Under the pieces are notes generated by a model. That model was not told the origin of the DNA, did no database searches, and saw only the letters and a list, made by a program, of their open reading frames with translations. Positions 16,054 through 25,808 of a stretch of 64,000 bases of DNA are shown in pieces. Position numbers and translations under genes: made by a program. Source of the DNA: Planctomycetota bacterium (lineage in GTDB: Bacteria; Planctomycetota; UBA1135; GCA-002748355); assembly GCA_020638795.1 (NCBI GenBank), contig JACKHW010000007.1, positions 148,842 to 212,841 of the forward strand, read 5' to 3'. Each line of letters starts with the position of its first letter. Positions within the stretch are counted from its first letter, which is position 1.

Positions 16054-19000
16054 TCAACGATCCCTCGCTGCCGCCTTCGCGCGCTCGACGAGCGTGCTGT
16101 CCAGCAAGTCGGCGTCGCGCAGCGCGCGATCCGCTTCGTCTCGCGCTTCGACGTCCCGGCCGGCAGCACGCAGCGCTTCCGCGTGTAGCACGCGCAGCCG
16201 CGCCACTTCGCGGCGCTCGTCGCCCGGAGACGCCGGCGGTGCCGAACCACCGGCACCTGGCAACACGTCGTCGCCACCGCTCGCTCGGCGGGTTCGATCG
16301 AGATCGCCATGGACCGCGATCGCGATCCCAAGACAGAACGCCGCGTCCGCGGGTCGCGCCTTGGCCGTGTAAATCTCCGCAAGGCGCTCGTGAAGCACTC
16401 GATCGAACGGATCGATGTCGCGCGCGCGCTCGAGACACGCGAGTTCGCGATCGACCTCGCCGGTCTTGCGCCAATGGTCGGCCAAGAGCACTTGCGCCTG
16501 ATAGTCCTTGCCGACGATTTGGGAGTAACGCACGAGCTCGTCGAGCGAAGCCTCCGAGTTGCCCAACTTCTCGAACAGTCGCCAACGTTGCATGAACGGC
16601 GACGATCCGCCGCTGATCGAGCAGGTCGGCCAACACGCGATCGCACGGCCGAACTCGTCGATCGCCTCCTGCGTTTTCCCTGCGGTCTCCAAGATGCCCG
16701 CATAGAGCATGCGCGAATCGAAGTCGTCGCCACCCTTCGCGAACCCCTCGCGCAGGTAATCGCGCGCCGCCTGCAGGTCCTTGCGCCGCGCCGCCATCTT
16801 GGCACGCAGGAGCAGCACATCGCCGTTGTCCGGATCGATCTTGGACAACGCCGCGAGTTGCGCCCCGGTATCGATCAGATTGCCTCGCTGCTCGAACGCC
16901 TGTGCGAGCCGCAGCCGTGTCTGCACGTCCTCCGGTTGCCGAGCCGCACGTTCGAGCAGTGCGACGAGCGCTTCCTCGTCGATGGTCGGCACGAAGGCGT
17001 ACGACCCGATCCGCTGTCGCAACCAATCGCGGAACGCCGCGTCGTACTCGTCCGGCCCCATCTCGAGCTCGCGCTCGAAGATCTGTGCCGTCGACAGATC
17101 CTCACCGTAGGCCTTGATGATGTCGACGACCTTCGCGAAGCCCCAACGCTCCGAAATATGCCGGCAGATCAGGCCACCTTGGTAGTAACCGAGCAGGATC
17201 TGCGAACCGCCGAAGACCTTGTTGAGCTCGTCGACGCCGATCACCCGATCGAGCACGAGCGCGGAGTAGACCTCACGCTCCATGCGCCGGTCGTAGCTCG
17301 GATCGAGCGCGATCTCCTCGGCGACCGCCGCGCCTTCGGTCAACCACCGAGGCACGCGCGCGCGACTGAGTTGCAAGTGCAAGACGTGCGCGAACTCGTG
17401 CCACGCCGTCACCTTCCACGAGAACTGCGAACGCAACTCGGGCGCCGCAGGCGATACCGAGGTGATCAAACATCCGAAGCACGCACCGAGCGCACCGAAG
17501 CCCTTGAACCCGACCGTGCGTACCGAGAAATCCCCGAAGCGCCGGAAGTTCTCGACCTGCACTTTGCAATCCGGCGTCGTGCCGTACTTCGTGCCGAGCA
17601 CCTTGCGCGCCTCTTCGTACTCTCGGCTCAGGTACGGAACGAGTACGTCCTTCTCGCTCGGATGGATCTGGAACACGAAGTTTCCGATCGCGACCTTCTC
17701 GTAGGTTTCGTCGACGCGTTCCTGCAGCATCAGCTGGTTGTCACGCCACGGATTGACGAAGCCACGCTCGAGTTCCTTGGTCTTCGCGAGCAACGCGGCA
17801 CCTTCTTCGGCACGGCCCGCGTAGATCAGCGCGCGACCGAGCGCGAGCATCGCCCTCACGTGGTCCGCATCGCCGGCACGCGCACGCTGCAGGATCGGGA
17901 TTGCATCCGCGAAGCGATACAGCGCGACGAGGTGATTGCCGAGCACCGCATCGGGCTCGACAGTCGACGCATCGACAGCCATGGCGCGATCGCGGAAGAC
18001 CTTCTCGTCCTGTTCGCGATACAGCAGATTGCATGCAGCAGCCATTTCGGCCAGCGCCGACACGTCCCGCGGATTGACCGCGAGCGCTTGCTGGAGAATC
18101 GATCGAGCCGCACCGAACCGACGTTCGTCGATCAGCCCTCCTGCACGCGCGACGAGCGCCGGTACCGAGCTGTGATTGACGGCGAGCGCACGCCGCAAGT
18201 ACTCGTCCGTCTTGTCGCTCTCGAGCAAGAAGTTCTCCTTGCGCGTACGGTAGAGCGCGACGAGTGCGTGCTCTTGTTCTCCGCAGTTCTCGAGGGCGCG
18301 CTTGTATTCCGACTCGCCACTCGGCAACCCCGCCGCCTCGTGATAGACGCGAAATAGGAGGTTGCCTCGCTCGACGTACGCATCGGCGAAGAGCGGATCC
18401 GCCTTCGTCACCTCGATGAAGATCCGACTCGCCTCGTAGAGTCGCTCGGCCCCACCGAGTTCGGCGAACGCGACTCCGGCGAAGTGCTTGCGGCGCGGGT
18501 CCGTCCACTGTTCTCTTCCGAAGAGGTCGATGACGGCTTCGAATGACGCCTTCGCTTCGTCGCGCTTTCCGGTACGCAGCAACAAGCGCGCGCGACGCGT
18601 GCGCCCTTCGATCGCGAGTTCGCTCGTCGGCTCCGCCTTCTCGAGGATCCGGTCGTAGGCGCCCAGCGCCGCGTCGTATTCACCGACGCACGTCGCGCGC
18701 AATGCCGCTTCGAGCTCCACCTCGGGAAGCGCGACGAGCGCACGCGCCTCGTCGACGCGCGCACTCGCATCGTCGTATTTCCCGAACTCGCGAGCGATGC
18801 GTGCCAGACCGAGCTTGGCGAGAGCACGCTCGGTCGGCGTCGGTCGATCCTCTTCGTATTCTTCGTCGATGCCGGCGAGCACCTCCTCGAATCGCGTTCG
18901 CGCGGCCTCACGGCGCCCCTGTCGCAGGTAGCGCGTCGCGGACTGCAGCACGTCGGACCAGGCACCATCCGAGGGCCCCGGATCCGACTCGTCCTGTGCA

Positions 19001-19101
19001 GTGGCGAGGCCGCTCCCGAGGATCGCAGCCAACATGAGGCCGAGGAGGTTCGCGGGGTAGAACGGGACCGTGCCCATCCGCAGTGGTCGAAGTCGCTTCA
19101 T
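16054..19101 (-). CDS. Exported TPR protein with embedded gluzincin-type metallopeptidase domain
   Basis: A 1015-residue protein starting at 19101 (MKRLRPLRMGTV); the frame opens 16 codons earlier without support. A signal peptide (LLGLMLAAILGSGLATAQ) is followed by about 450 residues of tetratricopeptide-like helical repeats (EAARTRFEEVLAGI, FGAARSILQQALAVNP), then a peptidase region with WHEFAHVLHLQ (HEFAH at 568-572) and PRWLTEGAAV about 20 residues on. This is the HEXXH plus glutamate arrangement of gluzincins in its HEFAH form, including the glutamate. A further ~300 residues of TPR close the protein. It probably acts in the periplasm on proteins held by the repeats; the substrate is unknown. 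Divergent from the M16 protease. Confidence 0.78.
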   Translation of the reverse strand: MKRLRPLRMGTVPFYPANLLGLMLAAILGSGLATAQDESDPGPSDGAWSDVLQSATRYLRQGRREAARTRFEEVLAGIDEEYEEDRPTPTERALAKLGLARIAREFGKYDDASARVDEARALVALPEVELEAALRATCVGEYDAALGAYDRILEKAEPTSELAIEGRTRRARLLLRTGKRDEAKASFEAVIDLFGREQWTDPRRKHFAGVAFAELGGAERLYEASRIFIEVTKADPLFADAYVERGNLLFRVYHEAAGLPSGESEYKRALENCGEQEHALVALYRTRKENFLLESDKTDEYLRRALAVNHSSVPALVARAGGLIDERRFGAARSILQQALAVNPRDVSALAEMAAACNLLYREQDEKVFRDRAMAVDASTVEPDAVLGNHLVALYRFADAIPILQRARAGDADHVRAMLALGRALIYAGRAEEGAALLAKTKELERGFVNPWRDNQLMLQERVDETYEKVAIGNFVFQIHPSEKDVLVPYLSREYEEARKVLGTKYGTTPDCKVQVENFRRFGDFSVRTVGFKGFGALGACFGCLITSVSPAAPELRSQFSWKVTAWHEFAHVLHLQLSRARVPRWLTEGAAVAEEIALDPSYDRRMEREVYSALVLDRVIGVDELNKVFGGSQILLGYYQGGLICRHISERWGFAKVVDIIKAYGEDLSTAQIFERELEMGPDEYDAAFRDWLRQRIGSYAFVPTIDEEALVALLERAARQPEDVQTRLRLAQAFEQRGNLIDTGAQLAALSKIDPDNGDVLLLRAKMAARRKDLQAARDYLREGFAKGGDDFDSRMLYAGILETAGKTQEAIDEFGRAIACWPTCSISGGSSPFMQRWRLFEKLGNSEASLDELVRYSQIVGKDYQAQVLLADHWRKTGEVDRELACLERARDIDPFDRVLHERLAEIYTAKARPADAAFCLGIAIAVHGDLDRTRRASGGDDVLPGAGGSAPPASPGDERREVARLRVLHAEALRAAGRDVEARDEADRALRDADLLDSTLVERAKAAARDR

Positions 19102-19151
19102 GGTCTCCCTACACGATACGTGAGTCGGCCATACGCAGACGAGTTGCAAGA

Positions 19152-19187
19152 GTAGTTGTCACGCTGAAGGTAGTTGTGACGCTGGAG
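19152..19187. repeat. Two tandem 18-bp repeats in the divergent promoter region
   Basis: GTAGTTGTCACGCTGAAG (19152-19169) is directly followed by the same 18 bases with two changes (19170-19187). A partial third copy (TAGTCTGGAGTAG) follows. They lie between the divergent TPR-peptidase and M16-protease genes and could be regulator sites or slippage products. Confidence 0.6.
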
Positions 19188-19235
19188 TAGTCTGGAGTAG
19201 TAGGGCCAGGCCGCCCCCCTGTTACGATCTTCGGC

Positions 19236-21968
19236 ATGAAGCACCGTCATGCCTGCGCGACCCACGCTGGAATCGCCCTGAGCCTGTTCCTCGCGTCGTT
19301 CGTGACCCAGGGATTCGCACCTGCCCAGTCCGTGCGAGCCACCAAGTTCGTGCTCGACAACGGGCTGCAAGTCATTTTCCACGAGGATCACTCCCTCCCC
19401 ATCGCGACGGTCAACCTGTGGTACTACGTCGGGAGCAAGGACGAGCGAGAAGGGCGCTCCGGCTTCGCGCATCTCTTCGAACACCTGATGTTCATGGGGA
19501 CGAAGCGCGTGCCCGGCAGTCGCTTCGACGAAATCATGGAGAAGGGCGGCGGTGCCAACAACGCGTCCACGTCATCCGATCGCACCAATTACTTCTCGTG
19601 GGGCCCTTCCGAACTGCTGCCGACGCTCCTGTGGCTCGAAGCCGACCGCATGGAGGACTTCGGCAAGGCGCTGACGCAGGAGAAGCTCGACAAGCAGCGT
19701 GACGTCGTCCGGAACGAACGGCGGCAGACGACCGAGATGCGTCCCTATGGCGTCGCGGACGAACTCCAGGGCGAACTCTTCTTCCCGCCGGGGCACGGCT
19801 ACCACAAGAGCGTCATCGGGAGCCACGAGGACCTCGAAGCCGCGACGTTGGACGACGTGAAGGACTTCTTCGCGACGTACTACGTACCGAGCAACGCGAG
19901 CCTCGTCGTCGCGGGCGATTTCGATCCGAAGGCGACACGTGCACTCGTCGAGAACCTCTTCGGGTCCTTGCCGCGCGCGCCGATCGTGCCACGCAAGGAG
20001 CATCGTGACGCGGCGCTCGGCGGAACGCATCGATGGACCGGCTACGACCGTGTGCAATTCCCGCGCGTCACGACGATGTTCAAGACCGTCAAGATCTACG
20101 GTCCTCTCGACGCGGAACTCGATCTCATCGCGGGCATCCTCGCCGGATCGAAGAGCTCTCGCCTCTACAAGCGCCTCGTCGTCGACGAGAAGCTCGCCGT
20201 CCAGGTCACGGCCTACCAATGGTCGCGCTACCTGGGCGGACAGTTCCACATCCAGGTGATGGCGCGGCCCGATGCCGATCTCGCTCGCATCGAGACGATC
20301 CTCACCGAAGAAGTCGCCAAACTCGCGGAGCAAGGACCGACCGAAGACGAGCTCGCACGGCAACGCACGTCGACCGAGTACGGCTTCGTGACCGGACTCG
20401 AAAACCTGCGAGATCGAGCGGATCGGCTCAATGCCTACAACTTCCACCTCGGTACGCCCGACGGCTTCGCGACGGATCTCGATCGCTACCGCGAAGTGAC
20501 GGCAGCGAGCGTGCAGCAAGCCGTGCGCGAATTCCTGACGACGGACGACAAGCTCGTACAGACCGTGCTACCGATCGACCGCAAGACCGAGGGTGATCGC
20601 GACACGATGCCTGCCGTCGGGAGTGCGGAGTCGTTCGCGTTCACGCCACCGGCGACGTTCACGCTCGCGAACGGCATTCGCGTGCACCACTGGAAACGCG
20701 ACGAGATGCCCCTCGTCCGCATCGCGATGCAGATCGGACGCGGCGCGCTCGTCGACGACAAGCAGAAGAGCGGACGCACGTTCTTGATGGCCCGCATGCT
20801 CGAAGAGGGTGCCGGCGAGCGCGGCGCCTTCGCCTTCGCCGAAGCCCTGCAATCGATCGGCGCAGAACTCGATACGCGCGCATCGCGCGAAACCGTTCGC
20901 ATCGAAGTGCAGAGCCTCGCATCCAGACTCGACGAGGCGGCAGCACTGTGGAAGGACTGCATCGTGTCTCCGCGATTCGAAGAGAGCGATTGGCAGCGCG
21001 TGCGTCGTCTCCACGCCGATGACCTCGAACGCCGGCAGGATGACCCGGCTCAGGTCGCACGCGAAGTCGCTTCGATCGCGTACTTCGGTGCGAATCACCC
21101 GTTCGGCCAACCGGTCGATGGAAGGAAGGAGACGGTCACGGCACTGACGCTCGACGACGTACGCACGGCCTATCGCGGTCTCGTGCGCCCCGAACTCGCC
21201 ACGATCTACATCGCTGGCGACGTTGACGAGGCACGCGCGCGCACGTTGCTCGAGAGCATGCTCGGATCGTGGACGCCGACAGGGGAAGCGATCGCGGCAC
21301 CCGCGGTCCCCCCGGTTACGGCGAGCGGCCAGCGTCTCTACATCGTCGATCGTCCGGGCGCCGTGCAAACGGTCGTGCGTTTCATGATGCCCGGCCCGGT
21401 TGCAAAGGACCCGGAGCGCTCGCGCTACGAGGCCATCAACACGATCATCGGCGGCAGCTTCACGAGTCGCCTCAACAGCAACATTCGCGAGGAGCACGGA
21501 TACGCCTACGGCGCAGGATCGGCCTACGCGATGTGGCCACAGCTCGGGTGCTTCATCGCGTCCTCGAGCGTCCAAGGCAAGTTCACCGGACCTGCGCTGC
21601 GAGAGTTCTTGAAGGAGTTCACGCGTCTGCGTGGCGGGGACATCACGGCCGAAGAAGCCACGAAGGCGCTATCCACGGGCAGACAAGAACTCGTCTCGAG
21701 TCTCGGCGGCCTGCGCGGTCTGCTGTCGATGGCGATGTCCCTCGACGCGGAAGGGTTCGACTTCGGAGAACTCGATCGTCGCATGAAGGCTCTGCAGAAC
21801 ATCGATGCGGCAGGCCTCAACGCGATCGCGAATCGCGGCGTCCGTCTCGACGATGCGAGCATCTTGCTCGTCGGCGACAAGGACGCGATCCTGCCCCAAC
21901 TCGATGGCCTCGGATTGCCAGCGCCGATCCTGCTCGATGCGAGCGGAGAGCCCGTTCCGGGGCACTGA
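19236..21968 (+). CDS. Exported M16-family zinc metalloprotease, two-domain
   Basis: This 910-residue protein has a signal peptide (IALSLFLASFVTQGFA) and two tandem M16 halves. The first half carries the inverted zinc motif HLFEH (79-83, in GFAHLFEHLMFMGTKRVPGS) and an active N-terminal barrel; the second half (from about residue 470, TFTLANGIRVHHWKRDEMPL) lacks the motif and is the inactive partner. The length matches the pitrilysin-like periplasmic M16B/C type with both halves in one chain. Such enzymes degrade peptides in an enclosed chamber. The gene is single and divergent from the TPR peptidase. A start upstream of the signal peptide is not needed. Confidence 0.93.
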   Translation: MKHRHACATHAGIALSLFLASFVTQGFAPAQSVRATKFVLDNGLQVIFHEDHSLPIATVNLWYYVGSKDEREGRSGFAHLFEHLMFMGTKRVPGSRFDEIMEKGGGANNASTSSDRTNYFSWGPSELLPTLLWLEADRMEDFGKALTQEKLDKQRDVVRNERRQTTEMRPYGVADELQGELFFPPGHGYHKSVIGSHEDLEAATLDDVKDFFATYYVPSNASLVVAGDFDPKATRALVENLFGSLPRAPIVPRKEHRDAALGGTHRWTGYDRVQFPRVTTMFKTVKIYGPLDAELDLIAGILAGSKSSRLYKRLVVDEKLAVQVTAYQWSRYLGGQFHIQVMARPDADLARIETILTEEVAKLAEQGPTEDELARQRTSTEYGFVTGLENLRDRADRLNAYNFHLGTPDGFATDLDRYREVTAASVQQAVREFLTTDDKLVQTVLPIDRKTEGDRDTMPAVGSAESFAFTPPATFTLANGIRVHHWKRDEMPLVRIAMQIGRGALVDDKQKSGRTFLMARMLEEGAGERGAFAFAEALQSIGAELDTRASRETVRIEVQSLASRLDEAAALWKDCIVSPRFEESDWQRVRRLHADDLERRQDDPAQVAREVASIAYFGANHPFGQPVDGRKETVTALTLDDVRTAYRGLVRPELATIYIAGDVDEARARTLLESMLGSWTPTGEAIAAPAVPPVTASGQRLYIVDRPGAVQTVVRFMMPGPVAKDPERSRYEAINTIIGGSFTSRLNSNIREEHGYAYGAGSAYAMWPQLGCFIASSSVQGKFTGPALREFLKEFTRLRGGDITAEEATKALSTGRQELVSSLGGLRGLLSMAMSLDAEGFDFGELDRRMKALQNIDAAGLNAIANRGVRLDDASILLVGDKDAILPQLDGLGLPAPILLDASGEPVPGH

Positions 21969-22210
21969 ACGCGCGATATCGCCGAATCGACGCGCATCGC
22001 GCTCACGCGAGCAGGTTCGAGAATTGCCACGAATCGCTACAGAGCTGCAAGGTGCGCGTTAGGTTGATGGTCGATCCTGCCTGAGTCGCGCCGGGCAGCC
22101 GAGTTCCCGTCACCGAACTCGCGCTGTCGGCGAATCCGACATGCATTTCTCACGAGCTTCGCCGCTCGCGTATACCCCGGTCGCAAGTCGAACCCGTAGA
22201 GCCCCATACG

Positions 22211-25200
22211 ATGTCCACGATTTCCCGCACGCTCTTGGCACTGGGTGCCGTCACGGCCGTCGGTGTCGGCGGCTATTTGTTCTTCAACACGGGCGGTAGC
22301 GGCGCCGATTCACCGTTCGTCGGGTTCCAGCTCGACGACGTGACCAGCGTCGACGACAGCACCGCCGAACTCGAGGCGATCGACCAGAGCGTCGAAGATG
22401 TCGCGAGTCGTATCGAAGGCGATGCGACGGCGCAGGTCATGCCGGTCGCGGGCGAAGAACTCGAAGGCCCGACCGCAACCCTGACGCTGACCGGACGAGT
22501 CGTCCTCGCGAGTGGCGCGCCCGTTGCCGATGCCGAAGTCAGCCTGTTCTTGCAGCGCAACCTCGAGAGCTTCTTCCGCAACGGCGGAGGTGGACGCCTG
22601 CGCGGCGGCTTCCGCAACAACCGAACGCTGTTCGAATCGTTCCGCCTCAAGAAGGTCCAGAAGACCGTGACGACCGGGAGCGATGGGCGCTTCCAATTCG
22701 AAGGTCCGGCGTTCGCATCGACGACCCTCGAAGTCGGTGTGCAGCATCGCGGATTCGCGCCGACGACTTCGCGCCACGACTGGAACGAAAAGGTCGGCGA
22801 GCTCGACGTCGGGGACATCCAGCTCGCGAGTGGCAGCATTGCCTACGGTCGCGTCGTCGCGAACAACGGCGCCCCGCTCGCCGGTACGAAGGTGAGTTGG
22901 GAGCCGGAAGGTCAGCGCGGTGGTCCCGGCGGCCGCGGCGGGCGCGGTGGACGTGGTGGTCCCGGCGGCGGCTTCGGCGGAACGAGTCCGCTCGAACAAC
23001 TCATCGGCGACGCGACGGTCGACGCGCGTGGCCTGTTCGAGATCGGTCCATTGCCCCGCGGCGACTTCCGCTTGAGCGCCGAGGCAGAACGCTACTTGCC
23101 GAACCGAACCGAAAAGCTCACATCGGGAGACGCGCAGCGCGTCGATGCCGGCACGCTGACGCTGACGCTCGGCGCCGCGATCACCGGGATCGTGTTGGAC
23201 GAGCAAGGCAAGCCGATCGAGGGCGCACGCGTGCGCGGCGCGATCAGCTTCGAAGCTCTCCGTCGCCAGCGTGACGAAGCAGCAGCAACCAACGGCCCGA
23301 CCGGCGGTGTAGCTCCCGACAACGGTGGGCGCAATCGTCGTGGTGGTCCGGACATCGCCGCATTGTTCGGGGCAGCCGGCGGCCGCGTGACGCGCGAGAC
23401 CAAAACCAACGCCAAAGGAGAGTTCTCCCTCGACGCGCTGCCCAACTCGGTGTTGCGCCTGACGGTCGAACACCCCCACTATATCGACGAGAACCGCGAT
23501 CCCCTCGATCCGGCGAAAGAACAACGCATCCAGGTTCGACTCGCCGAGCGCCTCCAAATCTCTGGCGTCGTCGTCGACGCGGGAACCGGTCAGCCGATCG
23601 AGAACTTCGGCATCGCCGCGCGCCCGAGCAACGGCAACGACAATCGCTTCGATCCTGCAGCCTTCGGTGGCCGCCGTGGCAATCGCGGTGGCCCGCAAAC
23701 ACCTGGGCAAGACGTGCAGCAGGACACGCGGAACGCCGAGCGCGAAGCCGCGCGTCTCCAACAAGAGCAATATCGTCAAGCCGCGTTCGGCCCGAGTGGC
23801 GAAGCGCCTCAGCGCCGTCCGAAGCCGTCGCAACACGCCGGCGGCAAGTTCGTCGCCGCGGATTTGCAGCCGGGTCGTTACGTGCTCGATGTCGCGGCGC
23901 CAGGCTATGCGGCGATCGCCGATGGACCGATCGAACTGTCCAAAGACACGAAGGCCGCTCCACGCACGATCCGACTCGTGCCCGCGGCGATCCTGTCGGG
24001 CATCGTCAAGTCCGCTGCGACCAAGCAACCGCTCGCGAATGCGTCGGTCGAGATCTTCTTGCCTCCGCCGCCGTCGATCGGCGGCAACACGGACAACGGG
24101 TTCAACCCGATGCGTCAGATCTTTGGCGGTCGTGACAACGACGGGACGCGTCTGGCCCGTGTGCGCACCGGCAAGGACGGCACGTTCGAGGTCCCGGACC
24201 TGCGTCCAGGCACGGTGCGCGTCGTCGTGCAGGCCGAGGACCACATGGAAACCAAGCTCGACGGCGTCGTCGTCGCGGCCGGCCGCAAGACCGACCGCAG
24301 CGTCGTGCTCGGAGTCGGCGGCACGCTCTTCGGCACGGTCGCGGGTGCGAAGCCGGGTTCTGCGGTTCGCCTGCGCAGCGCGCAAGGCGGCGAAAACCAC
24401 CGCATCGACGTCGCGAAGGACGGCAGCTACGAGGCCAAGGGCCTCACGCCCGGTGGCTGGTTCGTGACGCTCGACGTCGGGGGCGGCGAGGGACGCAACA
24501 ACTTCGGACGCATGGGTGCGTCCATGTTCCGGCAGATGGTCGCGCAGGCGCAGCCGGACGTCTTCGTCAGCGAGGGCGCGAAGCAGCGTTACGACCTCGA
24601 CGCGACGAAGGAAGTCACGGGCAAGGTATCCGGCACCGTGCGCGTGCTCGGCGTCCCGACCGAGGGCTACGAGGTTGCGCTCAGCCCGCGTCGCACGACG
24701 CAACCGACGAACAACGACCCGAACGCCCCGCCGATCGACTTCATGGCTCGGATGACGAGTCGCATTCTTCGCGCCTCGAGCGACGAAAAGGGCAGCTTCG
24801 AGATCGAGAACGTCCCCCCGGGTGATTGGACGGTCCAGGTCAGCCGCGGTGGCGGCGGAGGTCGACGTGGCGGCGGTCTCGCTGGGTTCGGCGGCCCCGG
24901 TGGGTTCGGCGGGCCTGGAGGCGGTGGCAGCATCGCCTCGGTCGACGTCAGCATCGTGGCGGGCCAGACACTGCGTCAGGACTTCGATCTGCGCATCGGC
25001 GGCATCGAACTCGACCTGCGTGATGGCAAGGGCAAGCCGGTGTCGACCGCTCGCGTCAGCATGGCGCTCGAGTCCGAGACGACGGGTGTCGCCCTCGCCG
25101 AATGGCGCAATCTGCCGTCGTTCCGACGCGTTCGCGTCGACCGAGGCATCGCCAAGGTCGACGAACTCGCGCAGGGCCGCTGGAGCGTCGGCATCGAAGG

Positions 25201-25540
25201 CGCAGGCATCACCGAGACGATCCGCACCGTCTTCGTCGGCCAAGGTCAGGCTCCGGTCGAAGTCATCGACCTCGTCGTCGACGAAGCCGCGATGCAACAG
25301 GCGGTTGCCGAACAGGAGCAACGCCGCGCCGAACGCGACGCACGTCGTGCAGCGCAGGACGCCGCCAATCCAGGCGGTAACAACAACCAGAACGGTGGCC
25401 GCGGTGCACGCAACGGCGGTGGCCGCGGTGCCAATGGCGGCAACGGCGGTGCCCGAGGAACGAACGGCGGTGGCCGCGGTGCGCGCAACGGCGGTGGCGC
25501 CGGTGGCGCTCCGAATGGTGGCGGTCGCCGCGGCAACTGA
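22211..25540 (+). CDS. Large exported carboxypeptidase-regulatory-like (Ig/transthyretin-fold) protein with Gly/Asn-rich tail
   Basis: A 1109-residue protein with an N-terminal membrane segment (TLLALGAVTAVGVGGYLFF). It consists of a series of carboxypeptidase-regulatory-like (CarboxypepD_reg-type) domains, each with a G-x-V-x-x-x-x-G-x-P-x-x-x-A-x-V start: ATLTLTGRVVLASGAPVADA, SGIVKSAATKQPLANASVEI, TGIVLDEQGKPIEGARVRG. Low-complexity inserts rich in G, R and N occur inside domains (GGPGGRGGRGGRGG near 236-250; GGGGRRGGGLAGFGGPGG near 877-895). The last ~60 residues are almost only G, N, R and A. A structural or adhesive surface role is likely; nothing catalytic is seen. The neutral repeats explain a long antisense open frame here. 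Confidence 0.7.
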   Translation: MSTISRTLLALGAVTAVGVGGYLFFNTGGSGADSPFVGFQLDDVTSVDDSTAELEAIDQSVEDVASRIEGDATAQVMPVAGEELEGPTATLTLTGRVVLASGAPVADAEVSLFLQRNLESFFRNGGGGRLRGGFRNNRTLFESFRLKKVQKTVTTGSDGRFQFEGPAFASTTLEVGVQHRGFAPTTSRHDWNEKVGELDVGDIQLASGSIAYGRVVANNGAPLAGTKVSWEPEGQRGGPGGRGGRGGRGGPGGGFGGTSPLEQLIGDATVDARGLFEIGPLPRGDFRLSAEAERYLPNRTEKLTSGDAQRVDAGTLTLTLGAAITGIVLDEQGKPIEGARVRGAISFEALRRQRDEAAATNGPTGGVAPDNGGRNRRGGPDIAALFGAAGGRVTRETKTNAKGEFSLDALPNSVLRLTVEHPHYIDENRDPLDPAKEQRIQVRLAERLQISGVVVDAGTGQPIENFGIAARPSNGNDNRFDPAAFGGRRGNRGGPQTPGQDVQQDTRNAEREAARLQQEQYRQAAFGPSGEAPQRRPKPSQHAGGKFVAADLQPGRYVLDVAAPGYAAIADGPIELSKDTKAAPRTIRLVPAAILSGIVKSAATKQPLANASVEIFLPPPPSIGGNTDNGFNPMRQIFGGRDNDGTRLARVRTGKDGTFEVPDLRPGTVRVVVQAEDHMETKLDGVVVAAGRKTDRSVVLGVGGTLFGTVAGAKPGSAVRLRSAQGGENHRIDVAKDGSYEAKGLTPGGWFVTLDVGGGEGRNNFGRMGASMFRQMVAQAQPDVFVSEGAKQRYDLDATKEVTGKVSGTVRVLGVPTEGYEVALSPRRTTQPTNNDPNAPPIDFMARMTSRILRASSDEKGSFEIENVPPGDWTVQVSRGGGGGRRGGGLAGFGGPGGFGGPGGGGSIASVDVSIVAGQTLRQDFDLRIGGIELDLRDGKGKPVSTARVSMALESETTGVALAEWRNLPSFRRVRVDRGIAKVDELAQGRWSVGIEGAGITETIRTVFVGQGQAPVEVIDLVVDEAAMQQAVAEQEQRRAERDARRAAQDAANPGGNNNQNGGRGARNGGGRGANGGNGGARGTNGGGRGARNGGGAGGAPNGGGRRGN

Positions 25541-25808
25541 TCGCCGCTCAGGTCCTTGCCGCGAACCCGGCCGAGCAGCCGGGGCCTCAGGCCGACGCAC
25601 GCTGGCATGCGCGCGATCGCTGCACCCGACGTTGACCTTGTGATCGCCGCATCGCACTCCCCACGCGCGGTCGTCGCGGCGAGTCGATGGATGCCGTAGA
25701 GTCGATCGGGTTCGACATGACACTGGGCATGCCGAGATCCGAAGCGATCGAAGCACGCGGGCTTCCTGGGCGCCGCCCGCATGCGACCCGTCTACGAGAT
25801 GACGGCCG

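Noticed and set aside
15079..16188. Plus-strand frame spanning the two tRNA-Gln genes
   Set aside because: It reads across tRNA sequence in both genes (LDSNQNQQNQ pattern) and out of frame through the propeller gene.
16309..18357. A 682-codon plus-strand open frame
   Set aside because: It is antisense to the TPR-gluzincin gene, whose HEFAH and repeats are clear.
25380..25540. Repetitive GGCGGTGG-like DNA considered as a tandem array
   Set aside because: It codes the Gly/Asn-rich tail in frame and has no spacer structure.
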